Shown in pieces: positions 7,208 to 14,956 of a DNA stretch of 14,956 bases. Each line of letters begins with the position of its first letter. The first letter of the stretch is position 1. Below the pieces are notes generated by a model, which was given only the letters and a program-made list of their open reading frames with translations, did not search any database and was not told the origin of the DNA. Position numbers and translations under genes: made by a program. The stretch is from an uncultured Prevotella sp. (GTDB taxonomy: Bacteria; Bacteroidota; Bacteroidia; Bacteroidales; Bacteroidaceae), in contig USQD01000018.1 of NCBI GenBank assembly GCA_900556795.1, forward strand, positions 1 to 14,956, given 5' to 3'.

Positions 7208-10200
7208 GTTTTACATATTTCGCATCAGTCTGGCAGTAATCTTCGGGTTACTGCCAATGACTGTGTGGGCTGGTGACAAGCTGACCCATTTCGAAGGTAT
7301 TGCCAACAAGAAAGGCGATTATAATTGGAATGGTACACAGAAATGTCACGAATACACTTATTATTATTATGTTAACAAGGGGCAGAAAAGACTGGAGCTT
7401 ACACTCCCTTTTGCCGACGGTATGTCTGACTTGGAACCAAGAGGTTACTATCGTTGGTATGATTGGAAGACTGATCGCGCATCTAAGCGCCTGACTAAGG
7501 AGGGCTCTCGACTCCATAGCTTTGATGATGGAACAGGACTTTATGCTTTTTGCCTTCAAGATGAAAAACTATCTCAGGGTTTGGTGGGTGTAACCTATTC
7601 TGCACCTTCGGGGACTGATTATGATTCTTGGGAGGCAGACACCATAGCCTGTGATGTGAGTAGATACCATGATGGTATCACGGTGGAATGGTGGGGAGGA
7701 ACCAATTTCCACCACGAACCAACCCTTTCTATCCGATATAAGTTTGTTATCCGGAAGGCATCATGGATAGCCGACCAGCTTAGAAAGGCTGTTGTTGATT
7801 CCCATACGGGTACACGTACTTTTGAGGATAATCAGGATGTAACTATTGGTATTAACAGTACTGACAATGGGAATAGCGAGGCAAACCTTCGCTTGAACTA
7901 CAACAATGTAAACCGATATTATTTCTATCCGCTAACCACTGATGCTTTCAACAAGAAACATATTTATTATCAGTCGGGTAAACAGGCTGAGAACAAGTTT
8001 GAAGAGAGTGATTTCAGCAAAACGCTTGTTCAGGCTACTGCTGTAAAGTGGAGGGTCTATGATGAGACGAATGCTTATTATTGTGATATTGCCGAAAGTC
8101 AGTCGCGATTTGTAAAAATCAGTCCCTCTGAGTTAAATAATAGGGATTGGACTCATATACCTACAGGTCAGAAGGTAAGACCAGGTTATTCTCAGCTTCC
8201 TAAATTCAAGACGATGAGCCGCTTCTATGTGGTTGCTTATCTGGGAGCAAGTAACCAGTGGTGCCCTGTGGCAAACTTCAGCTGTCGTTTTACTGAGGAA
8301 TATCCGATGCTTTTTGATGATTTGAATACCGGTGCCCCTACTCGTACCCTCTCTTACATAGAAGATCATTATGTAAAAGTTACCGAGCCGATTTCGTTTG
8401 ATAATCTGTCGAATGGAATGACATACGATGCGCCAACCAAAGAAAACAATGTAGCTCCTAATCCAAGTAAATGGGAATTGCGCCATTATGGTTTCGTTTA
8501 TAAGGATTTGACAAAAGATTCAAAAACTGCCGGTAGGTGGTGGTATGATGATTATACCAATGCGCCGGTTCATGGTGAATATGGAGTTTACAAGACTGCT
8601 GGTGTAAGCGGTATCTCCACTTCAAGCGAAGGATATAAGTGGTGGTATGGTGACAACATGAATCTCTATGACAGAACCTATGGATTGACTACCGGTAAAC
8701 AGGCTGGCTATTTCCTTTATGTGGATGCCTCGGATGAGAGCCGAGAGATTGCCAGTGCCGAGTTTACTGCCAATCTGTGTAGTGGTACAACCTTTATCGT
8801 GAGTGCGGCAATAGCAGACCTGACGCAAAGTGGGCAAATTGCTCCACAGGTTATGTTCAAGCTTTATGGTGACAATGGCGACCGAGTGGCAAGGCAGGAA
8901 AACTTAATCCATTCTTTTGCCAGTTGCGACATGAAGACGGTGGTGAATAATTATCAGTACGGCAAGTGGTATCAGGTTTATGCCAAGGTTACCTTGCGGG
9001 ATAGTGAGAATCTGCGTAAGTTTAAGAAATTCCTCGTCACGGTGGATAACTATTGTACTAATACAAAAGGTGCCGACTATGCCGTTGATGATATCCGCTT
9101 TTATCAGAAGCGTGCTATTGTTGATGTCATCCAGAATCAGCCTGTATGCGATGATGTAGCATCGGCTGCTTCCGTGAAGTTGAAATTACGTGCGGTATAT
9201 GAAAGCTTGCAATCTCGCGCCTTTGTAGATGCTGATGGAAAGAGTAAGGTTTACTATCGCTTCGTGGATGAAAAGGGTGAACCGGTTGACCTTGACTATG
9301 GTAATGGTGGAAAGAAATATGGAGAATGTGATTTCCATTATTATCAGAAAGACTTGAAGGCTGGTGATACTGAGATAGTGAATGGTGAAACCTATTATAT
9401 TCTGGTAGATAAGGCTTTCAAATTACCGTTAGGTAAGAAACTCTATGTGTCTGTAAACTTTGACAATCCTGATGATGCCAGCATGTGGGGAAACCGAAAC
9501 GTGGTGTGCTCCAGCTACAGCGAATTGTTTGAAATGATGAAGCAGACGGTGATGATTCGTGATGCCGAGAGTAAGGTGATTGCTGATTATCGAGTAAGCT
9601 GCGACCGGACGAATGCGGATGTCACCATGAATGCAGACCTGCATACCACCGACCCATACGTGGGTGGAGGTATCACCATTACTGGTGTGAAATATGATTG
9701 GTTCATCGGTAGTAAGGAGGAGTTCAATAAGACTCATCTCTTGGAGGCTCTCCATGCTTTCCGTGATAAGAATAGTACAGGTACTTATCCTTGGGATGTG
9801 CAGAATTCGGGAATCAGTGAAGATTATCAGGCAGAAATAAAAAAGTATATCGACAATGGTAAATTGATTCTGGCTGCAACTTCAAAACTGCAGAAGACTT
9901 TCGAGTTTGGTACGCATACACTCTGTTTGTTGCCTATCACCAAGAAGGGAAATATCATCACCATCAACAATGTGGATTATCAGATTTGTCCTGATCCTAT
10001 CGAATATAAATTCCGGGTGCTGAAGGATGGACCTCGTATCAATCTTGGTTTCGTTGATGGAAAATATCCTAACGACCAGCGCATTGTGCGCATCGGATTG
10101 CCGCAACTCAAGGACATGCAGCAGAATAAGAAGTTCCTGCAGATACCAATCTGCAGTACCGAACCTTTGAGTAATTCTTCTGGTCCTGTTTCTTTTGAGT

Positions 10201-12590
10201 TTAATACGGAAGATGGTATTAAAGTGCTGATGGACGGTACCAACGACCCTATGTGGAAGAACAATGTCGCTGTATTGGGAAAGAAAGACATCTTCACGAT
10301 TAAGGCTAGCAGTTTGGAGCATCGCAACAAGGAGGCGGAACAGCGTACGCTTGCTCTGAAGGTCTGCGATGATTATGCCCAATACTTGCACGAAGGCTAT
10401 TGGTATGACCTTTCGTTCAGCTTTATGCAGAAAAATGGCACAACTAACACCGAGGTTACGAGCTGTCCGGGTACTACCTTCTTCCGCATCTATGTGGTGC
10501 CGGAGTTTGCTACCTGGGCTCCTGCAGCCGATGGCGGTATGAATAACAACTGGAATAACGACCTCAACTGGCGCCGTTCTACCAAAACAGAGCTTTACAA
10601 GTCGGATGCTGATACCTATCCTGTATATGGAACAACAGCAGGCTATACCGAATTGAAGACTCAGCAGGCATTCGTGCCTATGAAGTTTACCAAGGTAACG
10701 ATACTTACACCTTATTATAATAATGGGTATTATCCGCTCCTGGGTTATCTGCAAAAGGGTAGTGATGGTATTCTCAACAAACTGAATAATGGCGCATCCA
10801 CCGCCACCGACTACATACAGTATGATATGATGGTGGATGACGGAAGCAAGTTGGGCTATGGCGCAACCACTCCGGGGCGCAACTATTCTTGCGTGAAATT
10901 CTATGGAAATACCTGCGACCAGATCTACTTCAAGCCGGGAGCAGAGGTCCGTAACCAGCACTATCTGGTGTACAACAAGGCATGGGTAGAGCAGGAACTG
11001 AGTTACAACCGCTGGTATCTCTTCGGTTCGCCATTGAAGAATATGGTGGCAGGCGATATGTATGTGCCTGTGAAGACGGGACGCCAGGAGACAGAAGCCT
11101 TCCAGCCTATCACCTTTGATGCGACTGTTAACAATCGCACCAAGATGCCGTTCTACCAGCGTTCCTGGGATAAAAGCGATACCAGAGAATACAGCACTGA
11201 TGGCAACTATGATGCCTACGACTACAGTTCGCTTCCAGTGAGCGTGCCAAGTACGATAGATTGGAATACCCAATATTGGAGTCATGTTTATAATGCGGCT
11301 TCGATGGTCTATTCGCCAAAGGTCAATGCCGATGGTTCCTATGCTTCCTTAACCGGCTTTGCTGTGAAGGTGGGTGATAAATATACGCCTGCCGGCATTT
11401 CGGGAAAGGCACTGGTAAGATTGCCAAAGGACGATAAGACATACGATTATTACGACCCGTCAACGAACTTGGGGGGATTGAAGCATGACGACATCGATAG
11501 GACAGATGATGGCAAGGGCAACCTCATCATTGCTTCGGTAGAACCTTCGAGCAAGGAAGGGGCCATTGGTGCTGTAGATGTAACTCTGGCTGCAAATACC
11601 CATCAGGGAGCAGATGATGGTAATTATTATTATCTCACCTACAACCCGTATATGGCAACGCTGGATATGAAACGCTTCTTTGCCAATGCCAGAAACAAGG
11701 CGGCTCTTGGAGAAGACAATGTATCTTACTGGGTTGTGAATGACAATGAGACCAATGGATTCAATACAATTACATTGAATGGTGAGACGGATGGAAGAAT
11801 AGCGCCTATGCAGGCTTTCTTCATCAAGTCGAAAACCGCTCAGCCTACCATCCACTTTGATACAAACATGACGGTGGATAAGGATGTGACCAAGGGTGTT
11901 GATATTGCGGGTGAGGAGCAGAATAGCAGAATCAGATTGCAGGTAGGCAAGGGGACTGCGAGCTCTTCGTATCTGATATTGAATGCTGATGCGTCGCAAG
12001 AGTTCGATGGCAGGGAGGATACCGAATTGCTCGGAGATGACTTGTTGTCGGATGTACCTGCTGTTTATACGGTGGCTTCCTCGCAGGCTGTCATGGTAAA
12101 CTCGCTGCCGGAAATCTACTATGTTCCGCTGGGCGTTGTGGCGAAGAAGTCTGAGCTGATGAGCTTAAATGTTCAAGGGGCAGGTCGCCTCTCTTCTCCT
12201 CTTTACCTCTATGATGCTGCCACCCGGAAGTATCAGGAAATAAAAGATGGCGAGGAAGTGAAGGTGCAGGCAAACGAGCACGGCAGATACTTCCTGACCC
12301 AGACGCGCAGTACTACAGGTATTGAAAATGCCGAGATGGGCGAGAGTGACGTGAAGATCTATTCTCCTGCTAGAGGCTTGATTGTCGTGTCCAAGGTGAG
12401 TGCTCCTCTATTAAATAAGGTGGAGGTTTATACCCTTGATGGAAGACTGGTGGCATCGAGAAAGGCTGAAGGTGCAGCATCTGTCAGCATTCCTGTAGTC
12501 TCCACGGCTTCTCCTCAGGAAGTATATATAATTAAGGTATCTATGCAGGATACCCAAGCTACAATAACCAGAAAGCTTTCTCTCCGTTGA
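7194..12590 (+). CDS. Giant secreted fimbria-associated surface protein with T9SS-like C-terminal domain (Mfa5 position)
   Basis: The 1798-residue product begins at the ATG at 7194 rather than an in-frame TTG at 7188. Residues 1-26 are a Sec signal with cleavage after VWA (MTVWA|GDK), and there is no lipobox, unlike the four genes before it. Visible parts: an aromatic-rich N-terminal region (~27-460); a jelly-roll-like domain (~461-640) with GYFLYVDASDESR and closing in ADYAVDDIRFY, common in Bacteroidetes surface proteins; a middle region; a module around 1110-1300 with NNNWNNDLNWRR and RWYLFGSPLKNMVAGDMY (W1274), then MQAFFIKSK (from 1539). The last ~90 residues (from TGIENAEM at about 1707: VKIYSP, VEVYTLDGRLVASR, VYIIKVS, ITRKLSLR) resemble a T9SS type A sorting domain. 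It closes the operon where P. gingivalis has Mfa5 (about 1230 residues with a von Willebrand A domain), but I find no DxSxS metal site. A large adhesin at the fimbrial tip is the likeliest role; no enzymatic motif is evident. Confidence 0.72.
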   Translation: MKAFKFYIFRISLAVIFGLLPMTVWAGDKLTHFEGIANKKGDYNWNGTQKCHEYTYYYYVNKGQKRLELTLPFADGMSDLEPRGYYRWYDWKTDRASKRLTKEGSRLHSFDDGTGLYAFCLQDEKLSQGLVGVTYSAPSGTDYDSWEADTIACDVSRYHDGITVEWWGGTNFHHEPTLSIRYKFVIRKASWIADQLRKAVVDSHTGTRTFEDNQDVTIGINSTDNGNSEANLRLNYNNVNRYYFYPLTTDAFNKKHIYYQSGKQAENKFEESDFSKTLVQATAVKWRVYDETNAYYCDIAESQSRFVKISPSELNNRDWTHIPTGQKVRPGYSQLPKFKTMSRFYVVAYLGASNQWCPVANFSCRFTEEYPMLFDDLNTGAPTRTLSYIEDHYVKVTEPISFDNLSNGMTYDAPTKENNVAPNPSKWELRHYGFVYKDLTKDSKTAGRWWYDDYTNAPVHGEYGVYKTAGVSGISTSSEGYKWWYGDNMNLYDRTYGLTTGKQAGYFLYVDASDESREIASAEFTANLCSGTTFIVSAAIADLTQSGQIAPQVMFKLYGDNGDRVARQENLIHSFASCDMKTVVNNYQYGKWYQVYAKVTLRDSENLRKFKKFLVTVDNYCTNTKGADYAVDDIRFYQKRAIVDVIQNQPVCDDVASAASVKLKLRAVYESLQSRAFVDADGKSKVYYRFVDEKGEPVDLDYGNGGKKYGECDFHYYQKDLKAGDTEIVNGETYYILVDKAFKLPLGKKLYVSVNFDNPDDASMWGNRNVVCSSYSELFEMMKQTVMIRDAESKVIADYRVSCDRTNADVTMNADLHTTDPYVGGGITITGVKYDWFIGSKEEFNKTHLLEALHAFRDKNSTGTYPWDVQNSGISEDYQAEIKKYIDNGKLILAATSKLQKTFEFGTHTLCLLPITKKGNIITINNVDYQICPDPIEYKFRVLKDGPRINLGFVDGKYPNDQRIVRIGLPQLKDMQQNKKFLQIPICSTEPLSNSSGPVSFEFNTEDGIKVLMDGTNDPMWKNNVAVLGKKDIFTIKASSLEHRNKEAEQRTLALKVCDDYAQYLHEGYWYDLSFSFMQKNGTTNTEVTSCPGTTFFRIYVVPEFATWAPAADGGMNNNWNNDLNWRRSTKTELYKSDADTYPVYGTTAGYTELKTQQAFVPMKFTKVTILTPYYNNGYYPLLGYLQKGSDGILNKLNNGASTATDYIQYDMMVDDGSKLGYGATTPGRNYSCVKFYGNTCDQIYFKPGAEVRNQHYLVYNKAWVEQELSYNRWYLFGSPLKNMVAGDMYVPVKTGRQETEAFQPITFDATVNNRTKMPFYQRSWDKSDTREYSTDGNYDAYDYSSLPVSVPSTIDWNTQYWSHVYNAASMVYSPKVNADGSYASLTGFAVKVGDKYTPAGISGKALVRLPKDDKTYDYYDPSTNLGGLKHDDIDRTDDGKGNLIIASVEPSSKEGAIGAVDVTLAANTHQGADDGNYYYLTYNPYMATLDMKRFFANARNKAALGEDNVSYWVVNDNETNGFNTITLNGETDGRIAPMQAFFIKSKTAQPTIHFDTNMTVDKDVTKGVDIAGEEQNSRIRLQVGKGTASSSYLILNADASQEFDGREDTELLGDDLLSDVPAVYTVASSQAVMVNSLPEIYYVPLGVVAKKSELMSLNVQGAGRLSSPLYLYDAATRKYQEIKDGEEVKVQANEHGRYFLTQTRSTTGIENAEMGESDVKIYSPARGLIVVSKVSAPLLNKVEVYTLDGRLVASRKAEGAASVSIPVVSTASPQEVYIIKVSMQDTQATITRKLSLR

Positions 12591-12605
12591 GAGAAAGCTT
12601 TCTGG
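12568..12605 (+). repeat. Perfect 17-bp inverted repeat overlapping the operon's last stop codon
   Basis: CCAGAAAGCTTTCTCTC (12568-12584) and its exact reverse complement (12589-12605) enclose a CGTT loop. The TGA stop of the giant gene (12588-12590) starts in the loop and runs into the right arm. Each arm also contains the self-complementary 12-mer AGAAAGCTTTCT (12570-12581 and 12592-12603). No U-run follows directly, so by itself it is not a standard intrinsic terminator. It may protect the 3' end of the long mRNA from exonucleases, aid termination together with the next hairpin, or bind a protein. Confidence 0.75.
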
Positions 12606-12624
12606 TGTTAAACTGAGAAAAAAG

Positions 12625-12660
12625 AAAAATCCCATCGTTCTTGCGAGCGATGGGATTTTT
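12625..12660. terminator. Bidirectional intrinsic terminator between the fimbrial operon and rpsO
   Basis: AAAAATCCCATCG pairs with CGATGGGATTTTT around a short loop, and with inner pairs including one G-U the stem reaches 16 bp with a TTGC loop. It has a run of five T on the plus strand and, by symmetry, five T on the minus strand. It therefore suits termination of the plus-strand operon ending at 12590 and of minus-strand rpsO ending at 12694. The converging gene layout supports this. Confidence 0.85.
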
Positions 12661-12693
12661 AATTCTGTTAAGCAATGTGTCTGCTTTCGCTGA

Positions 12694-12963
12694 TTACTTA
12701 CGAAGACCGAGGGCCTTGATGATAGCACGATAGCGATTGATGTCGCGATCATACAAGTAATCGAGCAATGCACGACGCTTTCCTACAAGCTGTGTCAACG
12801 CACGTGTTGTAGTATAATCTTTACGGTTCTTCTTAACGTGCTCCGTCAAATGAGCAATACGGTATGAGAACAATGCTATCTGGCTCTCAGCTGAACCAGT
12901 ATCAGAGTTAGACTTTCCGTACTTACCAAAGATCTCTTCTTTTTTTGCCTTGTCTAAATACAT
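12694..12963 (-). CDS. rpsO: 30S ribosomal protein S15
   Basis: The 89-residue product has the standard S15 length and sequence: MYLDKAKKEEIFGKYGKS, the SDTGSAESQIALFSYRI segment (20-36), HLTEHVKKNRKDY (39-50) and the RALTQLVGKRRALLDYL helix (54-70), ending IIKALGLRK. S15 is a primary binder of 16S rRNA that organises the small-subunit platform and a bridge to the large subunit. The ATG at 12963 is used; an upstream extension to 12996 would add residues (MQTLLIIYKKA) not found in S15. It converges on the fimbrial operon with a terminator between them and diverges from typA. Confidence 0.97.
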   Translation of the reverse strand: MYLDKAKKEEIFGKYGKSNSDTGSAESQIALFSYRIAHLTEHVKKNRKDYTTTRALTQLVGKRRALLDYLYDRDINRYRAIIKALGLRK

Positions 12964-13007
12964 AGCTTTTTTGTAAATAATTAATAATGTTTGCACAAAT
13001 GCGGATG

Positions 13008-13038
13008 CAAAGTTACAACTTTTTTCTTATTATGGCAA
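13008..13038 (-). promoter_or_regulatory. Bacteroidetes-type promoter for rpsO
   Basis: On the minus strand TAACTTTG (13015 down to 13008) matches the Bacteroidetes -7 consensus TAnnTTTG. A TTG within CTTGCC (13038 down to 13036) lies 20 bases upstream of it, close to the usual -33 spacing. Transcription would start near 13001 and leave a leader of roughly 40 bases before the rpsO ATG at 12963. Confidence 0.7.
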
Positions 13039-13058
13039 GAGTATACAATATTTTTTTG

Positions 13059-13066
13059 TAATTTTG
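13059..13066 (+). promoter_or_regulatory. Bacteroidetes-type -7 element for typA
   Basis: TAATTTTG matches TAnnTTTG on the plus strand, 24 bases before the typA ATG at 13091, giving a leader of about 20 bases. I see no good TTTG/TTG at the -33 position (about 13032-13040 reads ATGGCAAGA), so the upstream element is weak or absent. That same stretch holds the -33 of the divergent rpsO promoter. Confidence 0.6.
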
Positions 13067-13090
13067 CACCTGATTTATACATTATATACA

Positions 13091-14893
13091 ATGCAAGACA
13101 TTAGAAACATAGCAGTTATTGCCCATGTCGACCATGGCAAGACAACTCTCGTAGACAAGATGATGCTCGCTGGAAAGCTTTTCCGCGACGGTCAGGATAA
13201 CAGTGGCGAAGTGCTTGATGCCAACGACCTCGAGCGTGAGAGGGGTATCACAATTCTTTCTAAAAACGTTTCCATCAATTGGAAAGGTACTAAAATTAAT
13301 ATTCTTGATACTCCTGGACACTCTGACTTCGGTGGTGAGGTAGAACGTGTGCTTAACATGGCAGACGGATGCCTTTTGCTCGTCGACGCTTTCGAAGGTC
13401 CTATGCCTCAGACCCGCTTCGTGTTGCAGAAAGCTTTGCAGCTTGGATTGAAGCCTATCGTGGTTGTCAACAAGGTAGACAAGCCTAACTGTCGTCCAGA
13501 GGAGGTATATGAAATGGTCTTCGACCTCATGTTCTCTCTCAATGCTACAGAAGATCAGCTCGATTTCCCTGTAGTTTATGGTTCAGCTAAAAATGGCTGG
13601 ATGGCTGAGGAGTGGAATCAGCCTACTGACAATATCGACTATCTTCTCGACAAGATAGTTGAGGTTATCCCTGCCCCTAAGCAGCTTGAGGGTACTCCTC
13701 AGATGCTTATCACATCTCTCGACTATAGTAACTATACTGGTCGTATCGCCGTAGGTCGTGTTCATCGTGGTGTACTCAAGGATGGTATGAATGTTACTAT
13801 CTGCCATCGCGACGGATCTATGGAGAAGACCAAGATTAAGGAACTTCATACCTTCGAGGGTATGGGACATAAGAAGACTGACAGCGTAGAGTCTGGCGAT
13901 ATCTGTGCTGTTATCGGTTTGGAGAAGTTTGAGATTGGTGACACCATCTGCGACTACGACAATCCTGAAGCATTGCCTCCTATCGCTATTGATGAGCCTA
14001 CCATGAGCATGCTCTTCACTATCAACGACAGCCCTTTCTTCGGTAAAGAGGGTAAATATTGTACTTCACGCCACATCCAGGAGCGTTTGGATAAGGAGTT
14101 GGAGAAGAACCTTGCGCTTCGCGTTCGTCCTTTCGAGGATTGTACTGATAAGTGGATTGTTAGCGGACGTGGTGTGCTCCACCTCTCTGTGCTTATCGAG
14201 ACTATGCGTCGTGAGGGCTATGAGCTTCAGGTTGGTCAGCCACAGGTTATCTACAAGACTATCGATGGTGTGAAGTGTGAGCCTATTGAGGAACTCACAA
14301 TCAATGTGCCTGAGGAGTTTGCAAGCAAGATGATTGATATGGTGACACGCCGTAAGGGTGAGATGACATCTATGGAAAGCCAGGCTGACCGTGTGAACAT
14401 TGAGTTCGAGATTCCTTCACGTGGTATCATCGGTTTGCGTACTAATGTGCTTACTGCTTCACAGGGTGAGGCTATCATGGCACACCGTTTCAAAGACTAT
14501 CAGCCTTACAAGGGTGAGATTCAGCGTCGTACCAATGGTTCGATGATAGCTCTCGAAACCGGTACATCATACGCTTATGCTATCGACAAGCTTCAGGATC
14601 GTGGTAAGTTCTTCATCGATCCAGGTGATGAGGTTTATGCTGGCGAGGTAGTGGGCGAGCATGTTCACGAAAACGACCTTGTAATCAACGTTACTAAGGC
14701 TAAGCAGCTTACCAACGTTCGTGCTTCTGGTTCTGACGAGAAGGCACGCGTTATACCTAAGACTGTGATGAGTCTTGAGGAATGTCTTGAGTATATCAAG
14801 GGCGACGAGCTCGTAGAGGTTACTCCAAAGAGCATGCGTATGCGCAAGATTATTCTCGACCACCTCGAGCGTAAGAGAGCAAACAAGGAATAA
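13091..14893 (+). CDS. typA: Ribosome-associated GTPase TypA/BipA
   Basis: The 600-residue product is a translation-factor GTPase close to E. coli BipA (607 residues), which binds 70S ribosomes and supports 50S assembly and growth under stress or cold. The GTPase motifs are all present: P-loop AHVDHGKTT (11-19), switch I RERGITI (49-55), DTPGH (73-77), NKVD (127-130) and SAK (164-166). The beta-barrel domain II follows (~200-290: [20 protein letters not shown], read here as [19 protein letters not shown]), then EF-G-like domains III and V ([51 protein letters not shown]). The BipA-specific C-terminal domain ends [20 protein letters not shown]. The ATG at 13091 gives the conserved [12 protein letters not shown] start; an upstream TTG at 13064 adds nothing family-like. 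It diverges from rpsO and ends at its own terminator. Confidence 0.97.
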   Translation: MQDIRNIAVIAHVDHGKTTLVDKMMLAGKLFRDGQDNSGEVLDANDLERERGITILSKNVSINWKGTKINILDTPGHSDFGGEVERVLNMADGCLLLVDAFEGPMPQTRFVLQKALQLGLKPIVVVNKVDKPNCRPEEVYEMVFDLMFSLNATEDQLDFPVVYGSAKNGWMAEEWNQPTDNIDYLLDKIVEVIPAPKQLEGTPQMLITSLDYSNYTGRIAVGRVHRGVLKDGMNVTICHRDGSMEKTKIKELHTFEGMGHKKTDSVESGDICAVIGLEKFEIGDTICDYDNPEALPPIAIDEPTMSMLFTINDSPFFGKEGKYCTSRHIQERLDKELEKNLALRVRPFEDCTDKWIVSGRGVLHLSVLIETMRREGYELQVGQPQVIYKTIDGVKCEPIEELTINVPEEFASKMIDMVTRRKGEMTSMESQADRVNIEFEIPSRGIIGLRTNVLTASQGEAIMAHRFKDYQPYKGEIQRRTNGSMIALETGTSYAYAIDKLQDRGKFFIDPGDEVYAGEVVGEHVHENDLVINVTKAKQLTNVRASGSDEKARVIPKTVMSLEECLEYIKGDELVEVTPKSMRMRKIILDHLERKRANKE

Positions 14894-14904
14894 TTCCTAT
14901 ACAT

Positions 14905-14938
14905 AAGGAGGAAGTTAAATAGAACTTCCTCCTTTTTT
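14905..14938 (+). terminator. Intrinsic terminator after typA
   Basis: AAGGAGGAAGTT (14905-14916) pairs with AACTTCCTCCTT (14923-14934) around a six-base loop (AAATAG), and a run of six T ends at 14938. It starts 11 bases after the typA stop. The remaining bases to the window end are AT-rich with no gene visible. Confidence 0.92.
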
Positions 14939-14956
14939 ATATATACATATTTATAT

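Noticed and set aside
8724..8741. DASDES in the giant protein as a possible vWA metal-site motif (DxSxS)
   Set aside because: The spacing is D-x-S-x-x-S, not DxSxS, and it lies in a jelly-roll-like context (GYFLYVDASDESR ... DDIRFY) with no following vWA pattern.
9882..11285. Long antisense open frame (467 codons) inside the giant gene
   Set aside because: It lies wholly within a well-supported coding sequence, has no signal or family motif, and its composition is that of a reverse-frame shadow.
12964..13001. S15 autoregulatory leader structure in front of rpsO
   Set aside because: The predicted leader is only about 40 AT-rich bases with no convincing hairpin or pseudoknot resembling known S15-binding leaders.

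Overview
The window looks like chromosome from a gut or oral Bacteroidales organism of the Prevotella/Segatella type. The signs are a cluster of fimbrillin-like lipoproteins, a DUF3575/OmpA-like protein, a C-terminal domain resembling the type IX secretion (T9SS) type A sorting signal, TAnnTTTG-type promoter elements, and an S15/TypA pair of Bacteroidetes character. The genus is an inference from gene content and style, not from a marker comparison.

Layout. (1) The first ~75 bases are GC-rich and encode, in frame, a piece of a fructose-type PTS EIIC permease (PILAGFIAMSIADRPGL). They run without a stop into a DUF3575/OmpA-like protein ending at 1471. The join is most simply a chimeric contig end, so the true N-terminus of the DUF3575 gene is missing. 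(2) 1589-12590 is one co-directional block of five genes with the size and role order of the Porphyromonas gingivalis mfa1-mfa5 operon: a Mfa1-like major fimbrillin lipoprotein, a Mfa2/FimB-like anchor lipoprotein, two accessory fimbrillin-fold lipoproteins, and a very large (1798 aa) Sec-exported surface protein with a T9SS-like C-terminal domain. Spacing is tight (20, 22 and 63 bases, then a 14-base overlap), so co-transcription is likely. (3) The block ends in a perfect 17-bp inverted repeat that overlaps the last stop codon, followed by a bidirectional hairpin terminator shared with the converging rpsO gene. (4) rpsO (ribosomal protein S15, minus strand) and typA/bipA (ribosome-associated GTPase, plus strand) diverge from a 127-base intergenic region with a TAnnTTTG element on each strand. 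typA ends at a strong intrinsic terminator at the window edge.

How the genes fit together (inference from the Mfa family). The lipoproteins are exported by Sec and lipidated. The pilins carry candidate Arg cleavage sites downstream of the lipid-bearing Cys, which in Mfa/FimA fimbriae are cut to free a groove for donor-strand polymerisation. The anchor has no Arg in that region, consistent with remaining membrane-bound. The two accessory fimbrillins would be near the tip. The giant fifth protein occupies the position of Mfa5 but shows no recognisable von Willebrand A metal site. It is the least explained part of the window. The DUF3575/OmpA-like protein upstream would bridge the outer membrane and peptidoglycan near the assembly site.
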